Shown: piece by piece, positions 9,386-20,136 of the stretch
How positions within the stretch are numbered: position 1 is the first letter of the stretch
How the letters are laid out: every line of letters starts with the position of its first letter
Source of the DNA: Pedobacter sp.
GTDB lineage: Bacteria > Bacteroidota > Bacteroidia > Sphingobacteriales > Sphingobacteriaceae
Assembly: GCA_031119475.1 (NCBI GenBank)
Contig: JAVHXV010000007.1
Coordinates: forward strand, 124,001 to 188,000
Reading direction: 5' to 3'
Length of the DNA: 64,000 nt
The notes under the pieces: generated by a model
Database searches by the model: none
What the model saw: the letters and a program-made list of their open reading frames with translations, nothing else
Told to the model about the DNA's origin: nothing
Position numbers and translations under genes: made by a program

Positions 9386-10576
9386 ATGAACACAATCGAC
9401 CAAATTAATTTTAAGGACAAAAAAGCATTGATCCGAGTAGATTTCAATGTTCCTTTAGATAAAGATTTTAATATTACAGACGATAAACGGATGCGTGCAG
9501 CCTTGCCTACCATCCAAAAGATTTTAAGGGATGGAGGTGCGGTGATCCTCATGTCGCACTTGGGTCGTCCAAAAGGTGGTCCAGACGACAAATATTCATT
9601 GAAGCACATCCTGTCAAGCCTGTCAGCCTTATTAGGGGTTGAAGTAAAGTTTGCTGAGGATTGTGTGGGGGAAGCTACAGAAAAGCTGGCGGCCTCATTA
9701 TTGCCTGGAGAGGTGCTATTGCTCGAAAATCTTCGCTTCCATGCGGAAGAGGAAAAAGGCGACCAAGATTTTGCACGCCAGTTATCAAAATTGGGCGATG
9801 TATATGTAAACGATGCTTTTGGGACAGCACATCGCGCCCATGCTTCCACTACCATTGTAGCACAATTTTTTCCGGATGCGAAATATTTCGGGTACCTGAT
9901 GGCCGAAGAGCTTAAAAATGCCGAAAAAGTAGATCATGGCGCAGACAAACCTTTCACGGCCATCATGGGCGGAGCCAAGGTTTCCGACAAAATATTGCTG
10001 ATCGAAAGCCTGCTCGATAAAGTAGACAATCTCATTATTGGGGGCGGAATGGCCTATACTTTTGCCAAGGCACAAGGTGGCGAAATCGGCACTTCGCTTT
10101 TGGAAGCAGACCGGATGCAGCTTTGCCTAGAGCTGTTGGAAAAGGCCAAGACAAAGGGTGTTAACCTGATGCTTCCCATCGATACGGTCATTGCAGATCA
10201 GTTTGCCAACGATGCGCAAAAAAGCGAGGTGGATTCTGGGAAGATCCCTAACGAATGGATGGGACTTGATATTGGTCCGAAGACCGTTGCCTTATTTAGC
10301 AAAACCATTAAAAAATCTAAAACCGTTCTGTGGAATGGGCCTATGGGCGTATTTGAAATGGCCAATTTTGAGCAGGGCACAAGGGCGATTGCAGAAGCCG
10401 TTGTCGTTGCCACCAAGAATGGCGCGTTCTCACTGATTGGAGGAGGTGACTCTGCGGCCGCCATTGCCAAGTTTGGACTGGAAAATGAAGTGAGCTACGT
10501 TTCTACTGGTGGCGGTGCCCTATTAGAGTACATGGAAGGAAAAGAACTGCCAGGAGTGAAGGCCATTACAGGATAA
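9386..10576 (+). CDS. pgk: Phosphoglycerate kinase
   Basis: [58 protein letters not shown]. Confidence 0.97.
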   Translation: MNTIDQINFKDKKALIRVDFNVPLDKDFNITDDKRMRAALPTIQKILRDGGAVILMSHLGRPKGGPDDKYSLKHILSSLSALLGVEVKFAEDCVGEATEKLAASLLPGEVLLLENLRFHAEEEKGDQDFARQLSKLGDVYVNDAFGTAHRAHASTTIVAQFFPDAKYFGYLMAEELKNAEKVDHGADKPFTAIMGGAKVSDKILLIESLLDKVDNLIIGGGMAYTFAKAQGGEIGTSLLEADRMQLCLELLEKAKTKGVNLMLPIDTVIADQFANDAQKSEVDSGKIPNEWMGLDIGPKTVALFSKTIKKSKTVLWNGPMGVFEMANFEQGTRAIAEAVVVATKNGAFSLIGGGDSAAAIAKFGLENEVSYVSTGGGALLEYMEGKELPGVKAITG

Positions 10577-10658
10577 TTTGGGGAAATCCTCCCACTAAAG
10601 CTCCCTAATCTCCCACTTTTGGAATAGGTTGCTATAAAAACTTGCTTATTCACCGATT

Positions 10659-10700
10659 AAAGGCGAATTGTCGATAAATTTCGATCATTCGCCTTTTTTA
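10659..10700 (+). terminator. Candidate intrinsic terminator after pgk
   Basis: AAAGGCGAAT...ATTCGCCTTT inverted repeat followed by a T run. Confidence 0.7.
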
Positions 10701-10836
10701 TTTTCTATAGTTTTGGATTATCCTAACTGGCTCAAAAAGCAATAATTTAAAATGTTGAAAACTTTTTGTGTCACAAAGTGGGGAATTGTGGTAGAAGTAT
10801 TTATTTTTACACTACATAAAATGTGTACGTGGTAAA

Positions 10837-11307
10837 ATGATTCAACTATTAGGAGAATTTGTTTGTAAAATTGATGCCAAAGGCCGCCTCATGGTGCCTG
10901 CTGGCCTCAAAAAGCAATTGCCTAATGTTGAGGGAGAGGGACTGATCATTAACCGTGGCTTTGAAAAATGCCTAACCATTTATCCAAAGCAGGTCTGGAA
11001 CGGAATTGCGGCAGAGGTCAGCAAGCTTAATCAATTTGAAGAAAAAACTAGGGAATTCAACCGTTTTTTCCTGCGTGGCGTATCAGAGCTGACCTTGGAT
11101 GCTTCTGGACGGGTACTGTTGCCGAAAACCTTGTTAGATTGGGCAAGTATCGATTCGGATGTGGTGCTGGTGTGCCAATTCGACAAGATCGAATTGTGGT
11201 CTAAAAAAGCATACGACCAATTGCTTGACAACGAACCTGAAAATTTTGCGAAGCTGGCAGAGGAGGTCATGGGCAATAAGAATAGGAGGGATGGAGATGG
11301 AAAATAA
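10837..11307 (+). CDS. mraZ: Division/cell wall cluster transcriptional regulator MraZ
   Basis: MIQLLGEFVCKIDAKGRLMVPAGLKKQL...LTLDASGRVLLPKTLLDWA: two AbrB-like repeats. Confidence 0.95.
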   Translation: MIQLLGEFVCKIDAKGRLMVPAGLKKQLPNVEGEGLIINRGFEKCLTIYPKQVWNGIAAEVSKLNQFEEKTREFNRFFLRGVSELTLDASGRVLLPKTLLDWASIDSDVVLVCQFDKIELWSKKAYDQLLDNEPENFAKLAEEVMGNKNRRDGDGK

Positions 11308-12202
11308 TTACCATGTTCCGGTTCTGCTTCAGGAGTGCATCGAAGGTTTGAATATCAAGCCAGGCGGTGTTTATGTAGATGTAACTTTTGGTGGAGGTGG
11401 CCATTCCCGTGAAATCCTTAAGAAGTTAGATAAGGATGGCGTGCTCATCGCCTTTGACCAAGATCCCGATGCGCAACGCAACGTATTGGACGATCCCCGT
11501 TTCAAGTTTGTGGACCAGAATTTTGGTTTTCTCCGCAATAACCTCCGTTTGCTTGGGTATCAGCAAGTGGATGGTATCTTGGCAGATCTTGGGGTTTCCT
11601 CACATCAGTTCAATGAACCTGGCCGTGGCTTTTCTACCCGTTTCGATGCTCATCTCGATATGCGGATGGACCAGCAACGTGAACTTACTGCTGCGGGAGT
11701 GCTGAATACCTATCCTGAAGATCAGCTGCATAAGATTTTTGGAATCTATGGCGAGGTCAAAAATGCCAAATCTCTTGCCCGGACCATTGTGACTGCCCGT
11801 TTGGAAAACCCAATCGCAACACTGGCTGAATTCAAGCATGTTATTGCCTCGCATATTCCTAAAGGCAAGGAAAATAAATATATGGCTCAGGTTTTTCAGG
11901 CGCTGCGCATGGAAGTCAATGCAGAGATAGCGGTGCTAGAGAGTTTTTTGGAACAATCGGCCATGGTATTGAATCAAGGAGGTAGACTGGTAGTGATTTC
12001 CTATCACTCCCTGGAAGATCGCCCTGTGAAAAATTTTATAGCAAAAGGAAGATTCCGTGGGGAAGTAGAGAAAGATTTTTTCGGAAACGAGCAGAAGCCA
12101 TTGCGAGCGATTACCCGAAAAGCGATTGTGGCAAGTGATCTGGAGTTAAAGGCAAACAGCAGGGCCAGAAGTGCGAAATTAAGGATTGCTGAAAAAATAT
12201 GA
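11291..12202 (+). CDS. rsmH: 16S rRNA (cytosine1402-N4)-methyltransferase
   Basis: ATG 11291 overlaps the mraZ stop: MEMENNYHVPVLLQECIEGLNIKPGGVYVDVTFGGGGHSREIL...DLGVSSHQ. Confidence 0.95.
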   Translation: MEMENNYHVPVLLQECIEGLNIKPGGVYVDVTFGGGGHSREILKKLDKDGVLIAFDQDPDAQRNVLDDPRFKFVDQNFGFLRNNLRLLGYQQVDGILADLGVSSHQFNEPGRGFSTRFDAHLDMRMDQQRELTAAGVLNTYPEDQLHKIFGIYGEVKNAKSLARTIVTARLENPIATLAEFKHVIASHIPKGKENKYMAQVFQALRMEVNAEIAVLESFLEQSAMVLNQGGRLVVISYHSLEDRPVKNFIAKGRFRGEVEKDFFGNEQKPLRAITRKAIVASDLELKANSRARSAKLRIAEKI

Positions 12203-12621
12203 ATAACCAGTTCAAGCGACCGATAACAGAGGAGGCAGAAGAGGAGCCGCCCGTTCCGGAGGAACAGGTAGAAACGCGCGTTCCAGCAAAGCAGGGAAGT
12301 GCGACCGTCTTTTTTAGGAAGTTATTTGTAGAAGGGGTGGTCAGTAAGGAAGCGGCGACAGATATGTTGCCTTATCTCATTTTTCTATGCGTACTGGGGA
12401 TGATCTACATTGCGAATAGCCACATGGCCATGAAAAACATACGCAATATTGACCAGTTGAATAAAGAGGTAAAAGAATTGAGCTGGGAATATAAGTCGCT
12501 GAAATCAGATCTCATGTTTAAGAGCAAGATGACCGAAGTAGCGAAGAAAGTTGATACGTTGGGAATTAAGGAATTAATTGAACCGCCAAAAAAAATAGTC
12601 GTAAACAACAATGAACATTAG
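12199..12621 (+). CDS. FtsL-like cell division membrane protein
   Basis: Position between rsmH and ftsI; acidic cytoplasmic N-terminus, single TM (MLPYLIFLCVLGMIYIANS), coiled coil. Confidence 0.78.
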   Translation: MNNQFKRPITEEAEEEPPVPEEQVETRVPAKQGSATVFFRKLFVEGVVSKEAATDMLPYLIFLCVLGMIYIANSHMAMKNIRNIDQLNKEVKELSWEYKSLKSDLMFKSKMTEVAKKVDTLGIKELIEPPKKIVVNNNEH

Positions 12622-14710
12622 AGCAAACATCTTATTGCGCGTATATCTGGCCTTTGGCCTGATTGTGCTTTTTGCCATTGCTGTGCTGTTGAGGTTGGGC
12701 GATGTACAATTTATCCAGGGCGCAAAATGGCGCGCAAAAGCAGATAGCTTGTCGACCAAGGAATTCGAGATCGACGCGGCACGTGGAAATATCTATTCCA
12801 ATGATGGAAGTTTGTTGGCTACTTCAGTGCCGGAATATGAATTGAGGATGGACATGATTGCGGGTGGCATTGCGAAAGATGATTTGTTCGATTCGAAGGT
12901 CGATTCGCTCGCCATGAAATTGTCTGCCTTTTTTGGCAATAAAAGTGCGAAAGATTATGGGCGCTACCTGCGCAAGGCAAGGGAACAAAAATCCCGGAGC
13001 TTATTGATCAAAAAGAACGTGACCTATCAGGATTTAAAGGTCATCAAGACATTTCCGCTTTTTAATTTGGGCAAGCATGGCGGATTGATCGCTACGCAGA
13101 AGAACAAAAGGATTTTGCCGTTTAAAGATCTTGCGGCCAGAACGATCGGTTATGCCAACGAAAACGTGAAAAATGTGGTCGGATTGGAAGGTGCATATGG
13201 CAACTACATCAATGGCGAAAAAGGAAGGCAGCTGATGCAGCGTGTTAGTGGAGGTTTTTGGGTGCCGGTAAACAGCGATGCGGAAATTGCGCCGAAGGAT
13301 GGGGCAGATATCATTTCAACGATTGATATCAATATGCAGGACCTGGCACAAAATGCACTAAGAAAAGGCTTGGAAAGAAGTAAGGCCCATCATGGTGCAG
13401 TGATTATCATGGAGGTTGCTACGGGCGAAGTAAGGGCGGTTGCCAATTATACCCGTGTGGAAGAAGGAATATATAAGGAAAACTTTAATTATGCCATAGC
13501 GGGCAATCAGGATCCCGGGTCCACGTTTAAGCTGGCCTCATACATGGCTTTGCTCGAAGATAAGCTCGTTGATACCAATACTATGGTCAATACGGGCGAA
13601 TACCCGATCCCAGGGCATACCATTAAAGATTCGCATGGGAGTATTGGCAGGGTTACGGTAAAAAAGGCATTTGAGCAATCATCCAATGCAGCCATTGCCT
13701 ACCTCGTAAACACCAATTATCGCGACCGCCAGTCTAAATTTACCGACCACCTGTACGAGTGGAAACTCAATGAACTGATGGGCCTGCAGATTCCCGGGGA
13801 GGCTAGGCCTGTGATCAAAAACCCAGAGACGTTTAAGAGCTGGAACAAGAACATGACCTTGCCGCAAATGGCTTATGGATATGAAATGCAGCTTACGCCT
13901 TTAAAGATGCTTTCTTTTTACAACGCAGTGGCCAATAACGGGAAATATATCGCACCAATATTTGTGAAGGAAATCAGGAGATTGGGCAATCCGATCGAAC
14001 AGTTTAAAGCTAAGGTGATCAATGAGAAAATCTGCTCAGATGTAACCTTGAGTAAGGTAAGGGCCATGTTGGAGGGGGTGGTGACCGAGGGTAGCGGTAG
14101 GCAGATCGTTTATAATCCATTATATAAGATAGCAGGCAAGACGGGTACTGCACAAGTAGCAGATGCCAATTTGGGTTATAAGGCGAAAAAGCAATACCAG
14201 GCTTCCTTTGTCGGCTATTTTCCGGCCGAACGTCCAAAATATTCCATGATCGTGGTGATCAATGACCCAATTGGAGAGTATTATGGAGCACTTGTATCTG
14301 GTCCGGTATTCAGGGAGATCGCCGACCGGATCTACGCCAGCGATGTACAGATGTACACTGCGGTAAAGCAGAACATGGTGGGCAACACTATCGCTCCGGA
14401 AGCAAAGGCTGGACAAAGCAAAGCGACAAAAATGGTCTATAATGCATTTGGGATCAAAGCCTTGTACGCGGCAAAATCACCATACTTTAATGCATTGGAT
14501 ACGGTCAACGGCATTGCTTACCAGGAAAGCACGCCGACAAAAGGTGTAATGCCAAATGTGGGTGGCATGGGACTTAAAGATGCGATGTACCTGATCGGTA
14601 ATGCCGGATTAAAGGCGAAGGTAAGGGGCAAAGGCAAGGTAACCAGCCAATCTATCCAGCCCGGAAGCAGGATAGGCAAAGGATTGATGGTAGAGATTGA
14701 ATTAAATTGA
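12611..14710 (+). CDS. ftsI: Penicillin-binding protein/transpeptidase (FtsI/PBP3 type) with C-terminal PASTA domain
   Basis: SxxK as GSTFKLA, SSN (EQSSNAAIAY), KTGTAQV; C-terminal PNVGGMGLKDAMYLIGNAGLKAKVRGKGKV. Confidence 0.92.
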   Translation: MNIRANILLRVYLAFGLIVLFAIAVLLRLGDVQFIQGAKWRAKADSLSTKEFEIDAARGNIYSNDGSLLATSVPEYELRMDMIAGGIAKDDLFDSKVDSLAMKLSAFFGNKSAKDYGRYLRKAREQKSRSLLIKKNVTYQDLKVIKTFPLFNLGKHGGLIATQKNKRILPFKDLAARTIGYANENVKNVVGLEGAYGNYINGEKGRQLMQRVSGGFWVPVNSDAEIAPKDGADIISTIDINMQDLAQNALRKGLERSKAHHGAVIIMEVATGEVRAVANYTRVEEGIYKENFNYAIAGNQDPGSTFKLASYMALLEDKLVDTNTMVNTGEYPIPGHTIKDSHGSIGRVTVKKAFEQSSNAAIAYLVNTNYRDRQSKFTDHLYEWKLNELMGLQIPGEARPVIKNPETFKSWNKNMTLPQMAYGYEMQLTPLKMLSFYNAVANNGKYIAPIFVKEIRRLGNPIEQFKAKVINEKICSDVTLSKVRAMLEGVVTEGSGRQIVYNPLYKIAGKTGTAQVADANLGYKAKKQYQASFVGYFPAERPKYSMIVVINDPIGEYYGALVSGPVFREIADRIYASDVQMYTAVKQNMVGNTIAPEAKAGQSKATKMVYNAFGIKALYAAKSPYFNALDTVNGIAYQESTPTKGVMPNVGGMGLKDAMYLIGNAGLKAKVRGKGKVTSQSIQPGSRIGKGLMVEIELN

Positions 14711-14731
14711 GAAAGTTATAAGTCACGATAG

Positions 14732-16189
14732 ATGCAGTTGCAGGATCTTTTATATGGTGTTTCTATTCAAAGTCTGGTAGGCAAACCAGATCAGGATATT
14801 GCTGCGCTTGCCTTTGATTCCCGTAAGGTTGCTGCACATACCTTGTTTTTCGCTATTCGGGGCACTGCAACAGATGGCCATCAATATATTGATCAGACAA
14901 TCTCTGCAGGCGCAAGTGCCATCATTTGCGAAACACTTCCGGAAACGTTGGCTCCAACGGTAACTTATATTCAGGTGGCGCAGGCCGATACAGCGTTGGG
15001 CATTGTGGCCGGAAATTTTTATGGCCACCCATCACAGCGGTTAAAGCTTGTAGGCGTTACCGGTACCAATGGGAAAACGACGATAGCTACCTTATTGTTT
15101 CAGTTGTTCAGAGGCTTAGGTCATCAGGTCGGATTGATTTCTACCGTGCAGAACCAGATTAATGAAGGTGTCATTCCCGCTACACATACCACGCCAAATC
15201 CGATTGCATTGAATGAACTGCTCCTGGCCATGGTGAACGCTGGTTGTAGCCATTGTTTTATGGAGGTAAGCTCACATTCGGTGGTACAGCAGCGCATTGC
15301 CGGACTAACGTTCGCTGGAGGGATCTTCTCAAACATTACCCACGACCACCTAGATTTTCATCAGACCTTTAGTAATTACTTAAAGGCCAAAAAAGGTTTT
15401 TTTGATGAACTGCCTAAAACAGCTTTCGCATTGACCAACCTAGACGATAAAAATGGAATGGTCATGCTTCAGAATACGAGGGCGACCAAAAAAACATATG
15501 CTTTAAAGCAAATGGCTGATTTCAAGGCCAAGATAGTCGAAAATAAGTTCAGCGGTCTTTTCTTGGCCATTGATCACATGGATATCTACTTTAAGATGGT
15601 CGGGTCTTTCAATGCCTATAATCTGTTGGCCGCTTACGGAACAGCCATGTTGCTAGGCGAGGATAAACTCCAGGTGCTGACGGTCCTGAGCAGTTTATCG
15701 GGTGCCGAAGGCCGGTTTGACTATATGGTATCCAATGAGGGTATTATTGCGATTGTTGATTATGCGCACACGCCAGATGCAGTCCAAAATGTGCTCAACA
15801 CAATTTCAGATATCAGAAAGGGAACCGAACAAGTGATTACCGTAATTGGCTGCGGTGGCGATCGCGATCGGACAAAAAGACCGGTTATGGCACAGGTGGC
15901 CTGCGATTGGAGCGATAAGGTGATCCTTACCTCAGATAATCCCCGTACGGAAGATCCACAAGCGATTGTTGATGAGATGGAAAAGGGAGTGTCTCCAAGC
16001 AACCAACGCAAAGTAGTGAGCATACTCGATCGAAAAGCGGCTATACGGACAGCCTGCCACATGGCCAAATCAGGAGATATTATTCTGGTGGCCGGAAAAG
16101 GCCATGAAAAATATCAGGAAATCAATGGTGTAAGACATCATTTTGATGATAAAGAAGTACTTAACGAACAGCTAAACCCAATTCAATAG
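14732..16189 (+). CDS. murE: UDP-N-acetylmuramoyl-L-alanyl-D-glutamate--2,6-diaminopimelate ligase
   Basis: Mur ligase P-loop VTGTNGKTT; DNPRTEDP motif typical of the meso-DAP-adding enzyme. Confidence 0.94.
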   Translation: MQLQDLLYGVSIQSLVGKPDQDIAALAFDSRKVAAHTLFFAIRGTATDGHQYIDQTISAGASAIICETLPETLAPTVTYIQVAQADTALGIVAGNFYGHPSQRLKLVGVTGTNGKTTIATLLFQLFRGLGHQVGLISTVQNQINEGVIPATHTTPNPIALNELLLAMVNAGCSHCFMEVSSHSVVQQRIAGLTFAGGIFSNITHDHLDFHQTFSNYLKAKKGFFDELPKTAFALTNLDDKNGMVMLQNTRATKKTYALKQMADFKAKIVENKFSGLFLAIDHMDIYFKMVGSFNAYNLLAAYGTAMLLGEDKLQVLTVLSSLSGAEGRFDYMVSNEGIIAIVDYAHTPDAVQNVLNTISDIRKGTEQVITVIGCGGDRDRTKRPVMAQVACDWSDKVILTSDNPRTEDPQAIVDEMEKGVSPSNQRKVVSILDRKAAIRTACHMAKSGDIILVAGKGHEKYQEINGVRHHFDDKEVLNEQLNPIQ

Positions 16190-17437
16190 ATGTTATATTT
16201 ATTATTCGAATATCTGCATAAGCATTATGATTTTCCTGGGTTAAGGTTGTTCCAGTACCTCACCTTCAGGGCCTCGCTTTCCATTATCCTATCCCTGTTC
16301 ATTACGACGGTCTATGGACGTAGGATTATCGATTTCCTCCACAGAAAACAGGTCGGCGAGACCGTGCGCAACCTCGGCTTAGAAGGCCAGATGCAAAAAC
16401 AAGGTACACCGACCATGGGCGGAATCATGATTTTGCTGGGGATCCTGATCCCAACCTTGCTGTTTGCCAACATTACCAATGTGTATGTAATCCTGATGGT
16501 AATTACCACAATCTGGATGGGCGTGATCGGTTTCGTAGATGACTATATCAAAGTCTTTAAGAAAAATAAGGAAGGCCTTGCAGGAAGGTTTAAGATAGTT
16601 GGGCAGGTTGGACTGGCTATTATCGTCGGACTGACCATGTTTTACCATCCTAATATCGTGGTCAGGCAAACAGTAGATGATACTGCCGTAACGGTCAATG
16701 CCGCACCGATGATCCTTAGGCAAAAAGGCGAAAACTTTTACTATACACAAGATATCAAATCGACCAAGACCAATGTTCCCTTTTACAAGAACAATGAATT
16801 TGACTATGCCAAGGTGCTTAAGTTTTTGGGTACTGGCTATGAGAAGTATGCGGTTATCGTCTTTTTGGCATTTGTAATTATCATCGTTACCGCAGTATCC
16901 AACGGTGCAAACCTGACCGATGGGATAGATGGGCTGGCGACGGGAACATCAGCAATCATCGGCATAACCCTGGGTATTTTGGCCTATGTTTCAGGTAATA
17001 CCGTAATAGCCGACTATCTGAACATCATGTACATTCCCAACTCCGGGGAACTCATCATCTTTGCTGGTGCTTTTGTAGGAGCATGTGTGGGCTTCCTTTG
17101 GTACAATTCTTACCCGGCCCAGATTTTTATGGGCGATACCGGAAGTTTGACCATTGGAGGGATTATTGCCGTTTTCGCCATTATGATCCGCAAGGAATTG
17201 CTGATCCCTATTTTATGTGGCGTGTTTTTGATCGAAGTGCTATCGGTGACTTTACAGGTAAGCTATTTCAAATACACCAAAAAGCGATTTGGAGAAGGTA
17301 GGAGGATATTCCTGATGTCGCCATTGCATCACCATTACCAGAAAAAAGGATACCATGAAGCAAAAATCGTAACACGCTTCTGGATTATCGGAATTATGTT
17401 GGCCATTATCACATTCGTAACCTTAAAGCTGCGCTAA
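16190..17437 (+). CDS. mraY: Phospho-N-acetylmuramoyl-pentapeptide-transferase
   Basis: [58 protein letters not shown]. Confidence 0.95.
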   Translation: MLYLLFEYLHKHYDFPGLRLFQYLTFRASLSIILSLFITTVYGRRIIDFLHRKQVGETVRNLGLEGQMQKQGTPTMGGIMILLGILIPTLLFANITNVYVILMVITTIWMGVIGFVDDYIKVFKKNKEGLAGRFKIVGQVGLAIIVGLTMFYHPNIVVRQTVDDTAVTVNAAPMILRQKGENFYYTQDIKSTKTNVPFYKNNEFDYAKVLKFLGTGYEKYAVIVFLAFVIIIVTAVSNGANLTDGIDGLATGTSAIIGITLGILAYVSGNTVIADYLNIMYIPNSGELIIFAGAFVGACVGFLWYNSYPAQIFMGDTGSLTIGGIIAVFAIMIRKELLIPILCGVFLIEVLSVTLQVSYFKYTKKRFGEGRRIFLMSPLHHHYQKKGYHEAKIVTRFWIIGIMLAIITFVTLKLR

Positions 17438-18778
17438 ATGAAGAAAAGAATTGTAGTTCTTGGTGCGGGAGAAAGTGGAGTTGGTGCGGCCAAATTGGCG
17501 CAAAAGCATGGATTCGATGTTTTTGTGTCTGATTTTGGTGCAATTGCCGATCACTACAAAGCAACACTGAAAGAACTTGAAATTCCTTTTGAAGAAAAAC
17601 AGCATAGCGAAGGGCTGATCTTGGACGCGGTCGAAGTGATCAAAAGTCCAGGTATTCCATCAACAGTGCCTATAGTATCGGCGTTGAAAGGAAAAAACAT
17701 ACCGGTAATCTCTGAAATCGAGTTTGCCAAAAGATATACAAACGCGAAAACAATCTGTATCACGGGGTCTAACGGTAAATCTACAACGACCATGCTTACC
17801 TACCACATCCTAAAAAATGCGGGCTTAAATGTAGGATTGGGCGGGAACATTGGGCAAAGTTTTGCTGCTCAGGTCTGCGAACAGGACCATGAATGGTATG
17901 TACTTGAGATATCCAGTTTTATGCTCGACGATATGTTCGATTTTAAGGCTGATATCGCTGTACTGCTCAACATTACGCCAGATCATCTTGATCGCTATGA
18001 CTATCAATTGGACAAATATGCTGCGTCTAAGATGCGGATCATACAAAATCAGACTGCAACCGATGTATTCATTTATTGCGCCGATGATCCCGAAACCAGC
18101 AAGATTTTGTCAGCAAGCACTGTTCAGGCCAAAACCTACCCCTTTTCTATCCAAAAGACCGTAAAAGAAGGGGCCTTTTTAGAAAACGAAAGCATTAACA
18201 TCTGCATAAACCTAAACGAACCATTTATCATGTCAATTTCTGAGTTAGCCTTACAAGGTAAGCACAACATCTACAACTCTATGGCCTCGGGCATAGTGGC
18301 AAAAGTCCTCGAGCTACGCAATGAGACGATCCGCGAAAGCATGGGCAACTTTAAGAACATTGAACATCGGTTGGAGTTCGTGGCCAAAATTTCTGACGTA
18401 ACCTATATCAACGATTCGAAGGCGACCAATGTGAATTCTACCTGGTACGCATTGGAAAGTGTGGGAACAGATGTAGTCCTGATCATGGGCGGCGTAGATA
18501 AAGGCAATGATTATGCGATGTTAAAAGACCTGGTGCGCAGCAAAGTGAGGGCGATCGTTTGCCTTGGCAAAGACAATAAGCGCATCCATGAAGCCTTTGA
18601 AGATGATGTAGAAATCATCGTCAATACATTTTCCGCGAATGAAGCTGTTCAGGTAGCCTACCACCTGGCCAAGAAAGGCAATACCGTATTGTTATCACCA
18701 GCTTGTGCAAGCTTCGATTTATTTAAGAATTACGAAGACAGGGGAAACCAGTTTAAAGAAGCTGTAAAAGAATTATAA
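17438..18778 (+). CDS. murD: UDP-N-acetylmuramoylalanine--D-glutamate ligase
   Basis: VVLGAGESGVGAA, ITGSNGKSTTT, LNITPDHLDRYD, NDSKATN. Confidence 0.95.
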   Translation: MKKRIVVLGAGESGVGAAKLAQKHGFDVFVSDFGAIADHYKATLKELEIPFEEKQHSEGLILDAVEVIKSPGIPSTVPIVSALKGKNIPVISEIEFAKRYTNAKTICITGSNGKSTTTMLTYHILKNAGLNVGLGGNIGQSFAAQVCEQDHEWYVLEISSFMLDDMFDFKADIAVLLNITPDHLDRYDYQLDKYAASKMRIIQNQTATDVFIYCADDPETSKILSASTVQAKTYPFSIQKTVKEGAFLENESINICINLNEPFIMSISELALQGKHNIYNSMASGIVAKVLELRNETIRESMGNFKNIEHRLEFVAKISDVTYINDSKATNVNSTWYALESVGTDVVLIMGGVDKGNDYAMLKDLVRSKVRAIVCLGKDNKRIHEAFEDDVEIIVNTFSANEAVQVAYHLAKKGNTVLLSPACASFDLFKNYEDRGNQFKEAVKEL

Positions 18779-18781
18779 GAT

Positions 18782-19954
18782 ATGTTTAACATCAATGCAC
18801 TTCTGGAAAAAACGAAAGGCGACCGATGGATCTGGCTGATCATCATCATGCTGTCGCTGATTTCGATCATGGCGGTGTATAGTTCGACCGCCGGGATTGC
18901 CTATCGCAAAGGAATGAGCGTGGAGCGTTATCTGCTTTTTAAACACGTCATTTTCGTCTTGTTGGGCATCGGGATGATCTATATTTCCCACCTGCTCGAT
19001 TATAAGTATTATGCCGGAATTTCCAAGATACTGATGATCATTACCCTTCCATTGCTGGTTTATACCCTGGTGTTTGGAAGTAGCATCAATGATGCTTCGC
19101 GCTGGGTGAAGATCCCGGTCATCAACCTTACTTTTCAGACGTCAGATTTGGCAAAATTGGCGCTTATCACTTTTTTGGCCAGGATGTTGACCAAGAAGCA
19201 GGAAAATATCAAAGATGTAAAAAACGCCTTCGTCCCGATTATGGGATCCGTATGCGTTGTATTTGTATTGATTGCATTGGCCAATTTATCGACCGCACTC
19301 ATGTTGTTCGGCGTGAGTATTTTGCTGTTGATCATCGGCCGGATCAGTATCAAGCAGATTGCATTGGTCTGTGGGGGTGGAATCTTGCTCCTGATGTTCG
19401 TAGTGTTTTTGGGCCCAAGGAGGGAAACTTATAACTCAAGGATCAACACTTTTATGCATCCCGAATTGCAATCATCTGATAAGACTTACCAAGCCGATCA
19501 CGCTAAGATTGCTCTGGCCTCAGGCGGATTGTTTGGTAAAGGACCAGGGAACAGCACCGAACGAAACTTCTTACCGCACCCCTATTCTGATTTTATTTTT
19601 GCCATTATAATTGAAGAATATGGTACGGTTGGCGGTCTATCGATCATGGTACTCTACCTGGTCCTGCTTTATCGATGCGTAAGGATTGTAACCCGAAGTC
19701 CCAAAGCCTTTGGGGCCTTATTAGCAGCCGGACTGAGCTTTAGCCTAACCATCCAGGCCTTTGCCAATATGGCGGTTGCGGTGGGATTGGGTCCTGTAAC
19801 GGGGGTGCCGCTGCCTTTGGTAAGTATGGGCGGAACGTCAATGATCTTTACCAGTATCGCATTTGGCATTATATTGAGCGTAAGCCGTGATGTGGAAGAA
19901 AACAGTACCAAGCAGGAAAAAATAATCGTTGGAGAAATACCCGCGATGGCATAG
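18782..19954 (+). CDS. ftsW: FtsW/RodA/SpoVE family peptidoglycan glycosyltransferase
   Basis: Multi-TM SEDS protein, MAVYSSTAGIAYRKG, GKGPGNSTERNFLPHPYSDFIFAII, position in dcw cluster. Confidence 0.93.
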   Translation: MFNINALLEKTKGDRWIWLIIIMLSLISIMAVYSSTAGIAYRKGMSVERYLLFKHVIFVLLGIGMIYISHLLDYKYYAGISKILMIITLPLLVYTLVFGSSINDASRWVKIPVINLTFQTSDLAKLALITFLARMLTKKQENIKDVKNAFVPIMGSVCVVFVLIALANLSTALMLFGVSILLLIIGRISIKQIALVCGGGILLLMFVVFLGPRRETYNSRINTFMHPELQSSDKTYQADHAKIALASGGLFGKGPGNSTERNFLPHPYSDFIFAIIIEEYGTVGGLSIMVLYLVLLYRCVRIVTRSPKAFGALLAAGLSFSLTIQAFANMAVAVGLGPVTGVPLPLVSMGGTSMIFTSIAFGIILSVSRDVEENSTKQEKIIVGEIPAMA

Positions 19955-20136
19955 GTAAGTTAAAAGTAAAGGTTAAAAGTAGTAAGTATCAAGTAACAGA
20001 CAACAAGTGAGAAGAAAATCAAGATTTATATAATCAGTGTAATCAATTAAATCTGTGTAATCATTAACAACAAATAAATACCCTGTCTCATCATCCTCCC
20101 CATTGGGGAGGTGCCATGGGGCCAAAAAAAATTAAA

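Noticed and set aside
9379-9855. 158-aa minus-strand ORF inside pgk
   Set aside because: Shadow of a highly conserved housekeeping gene.
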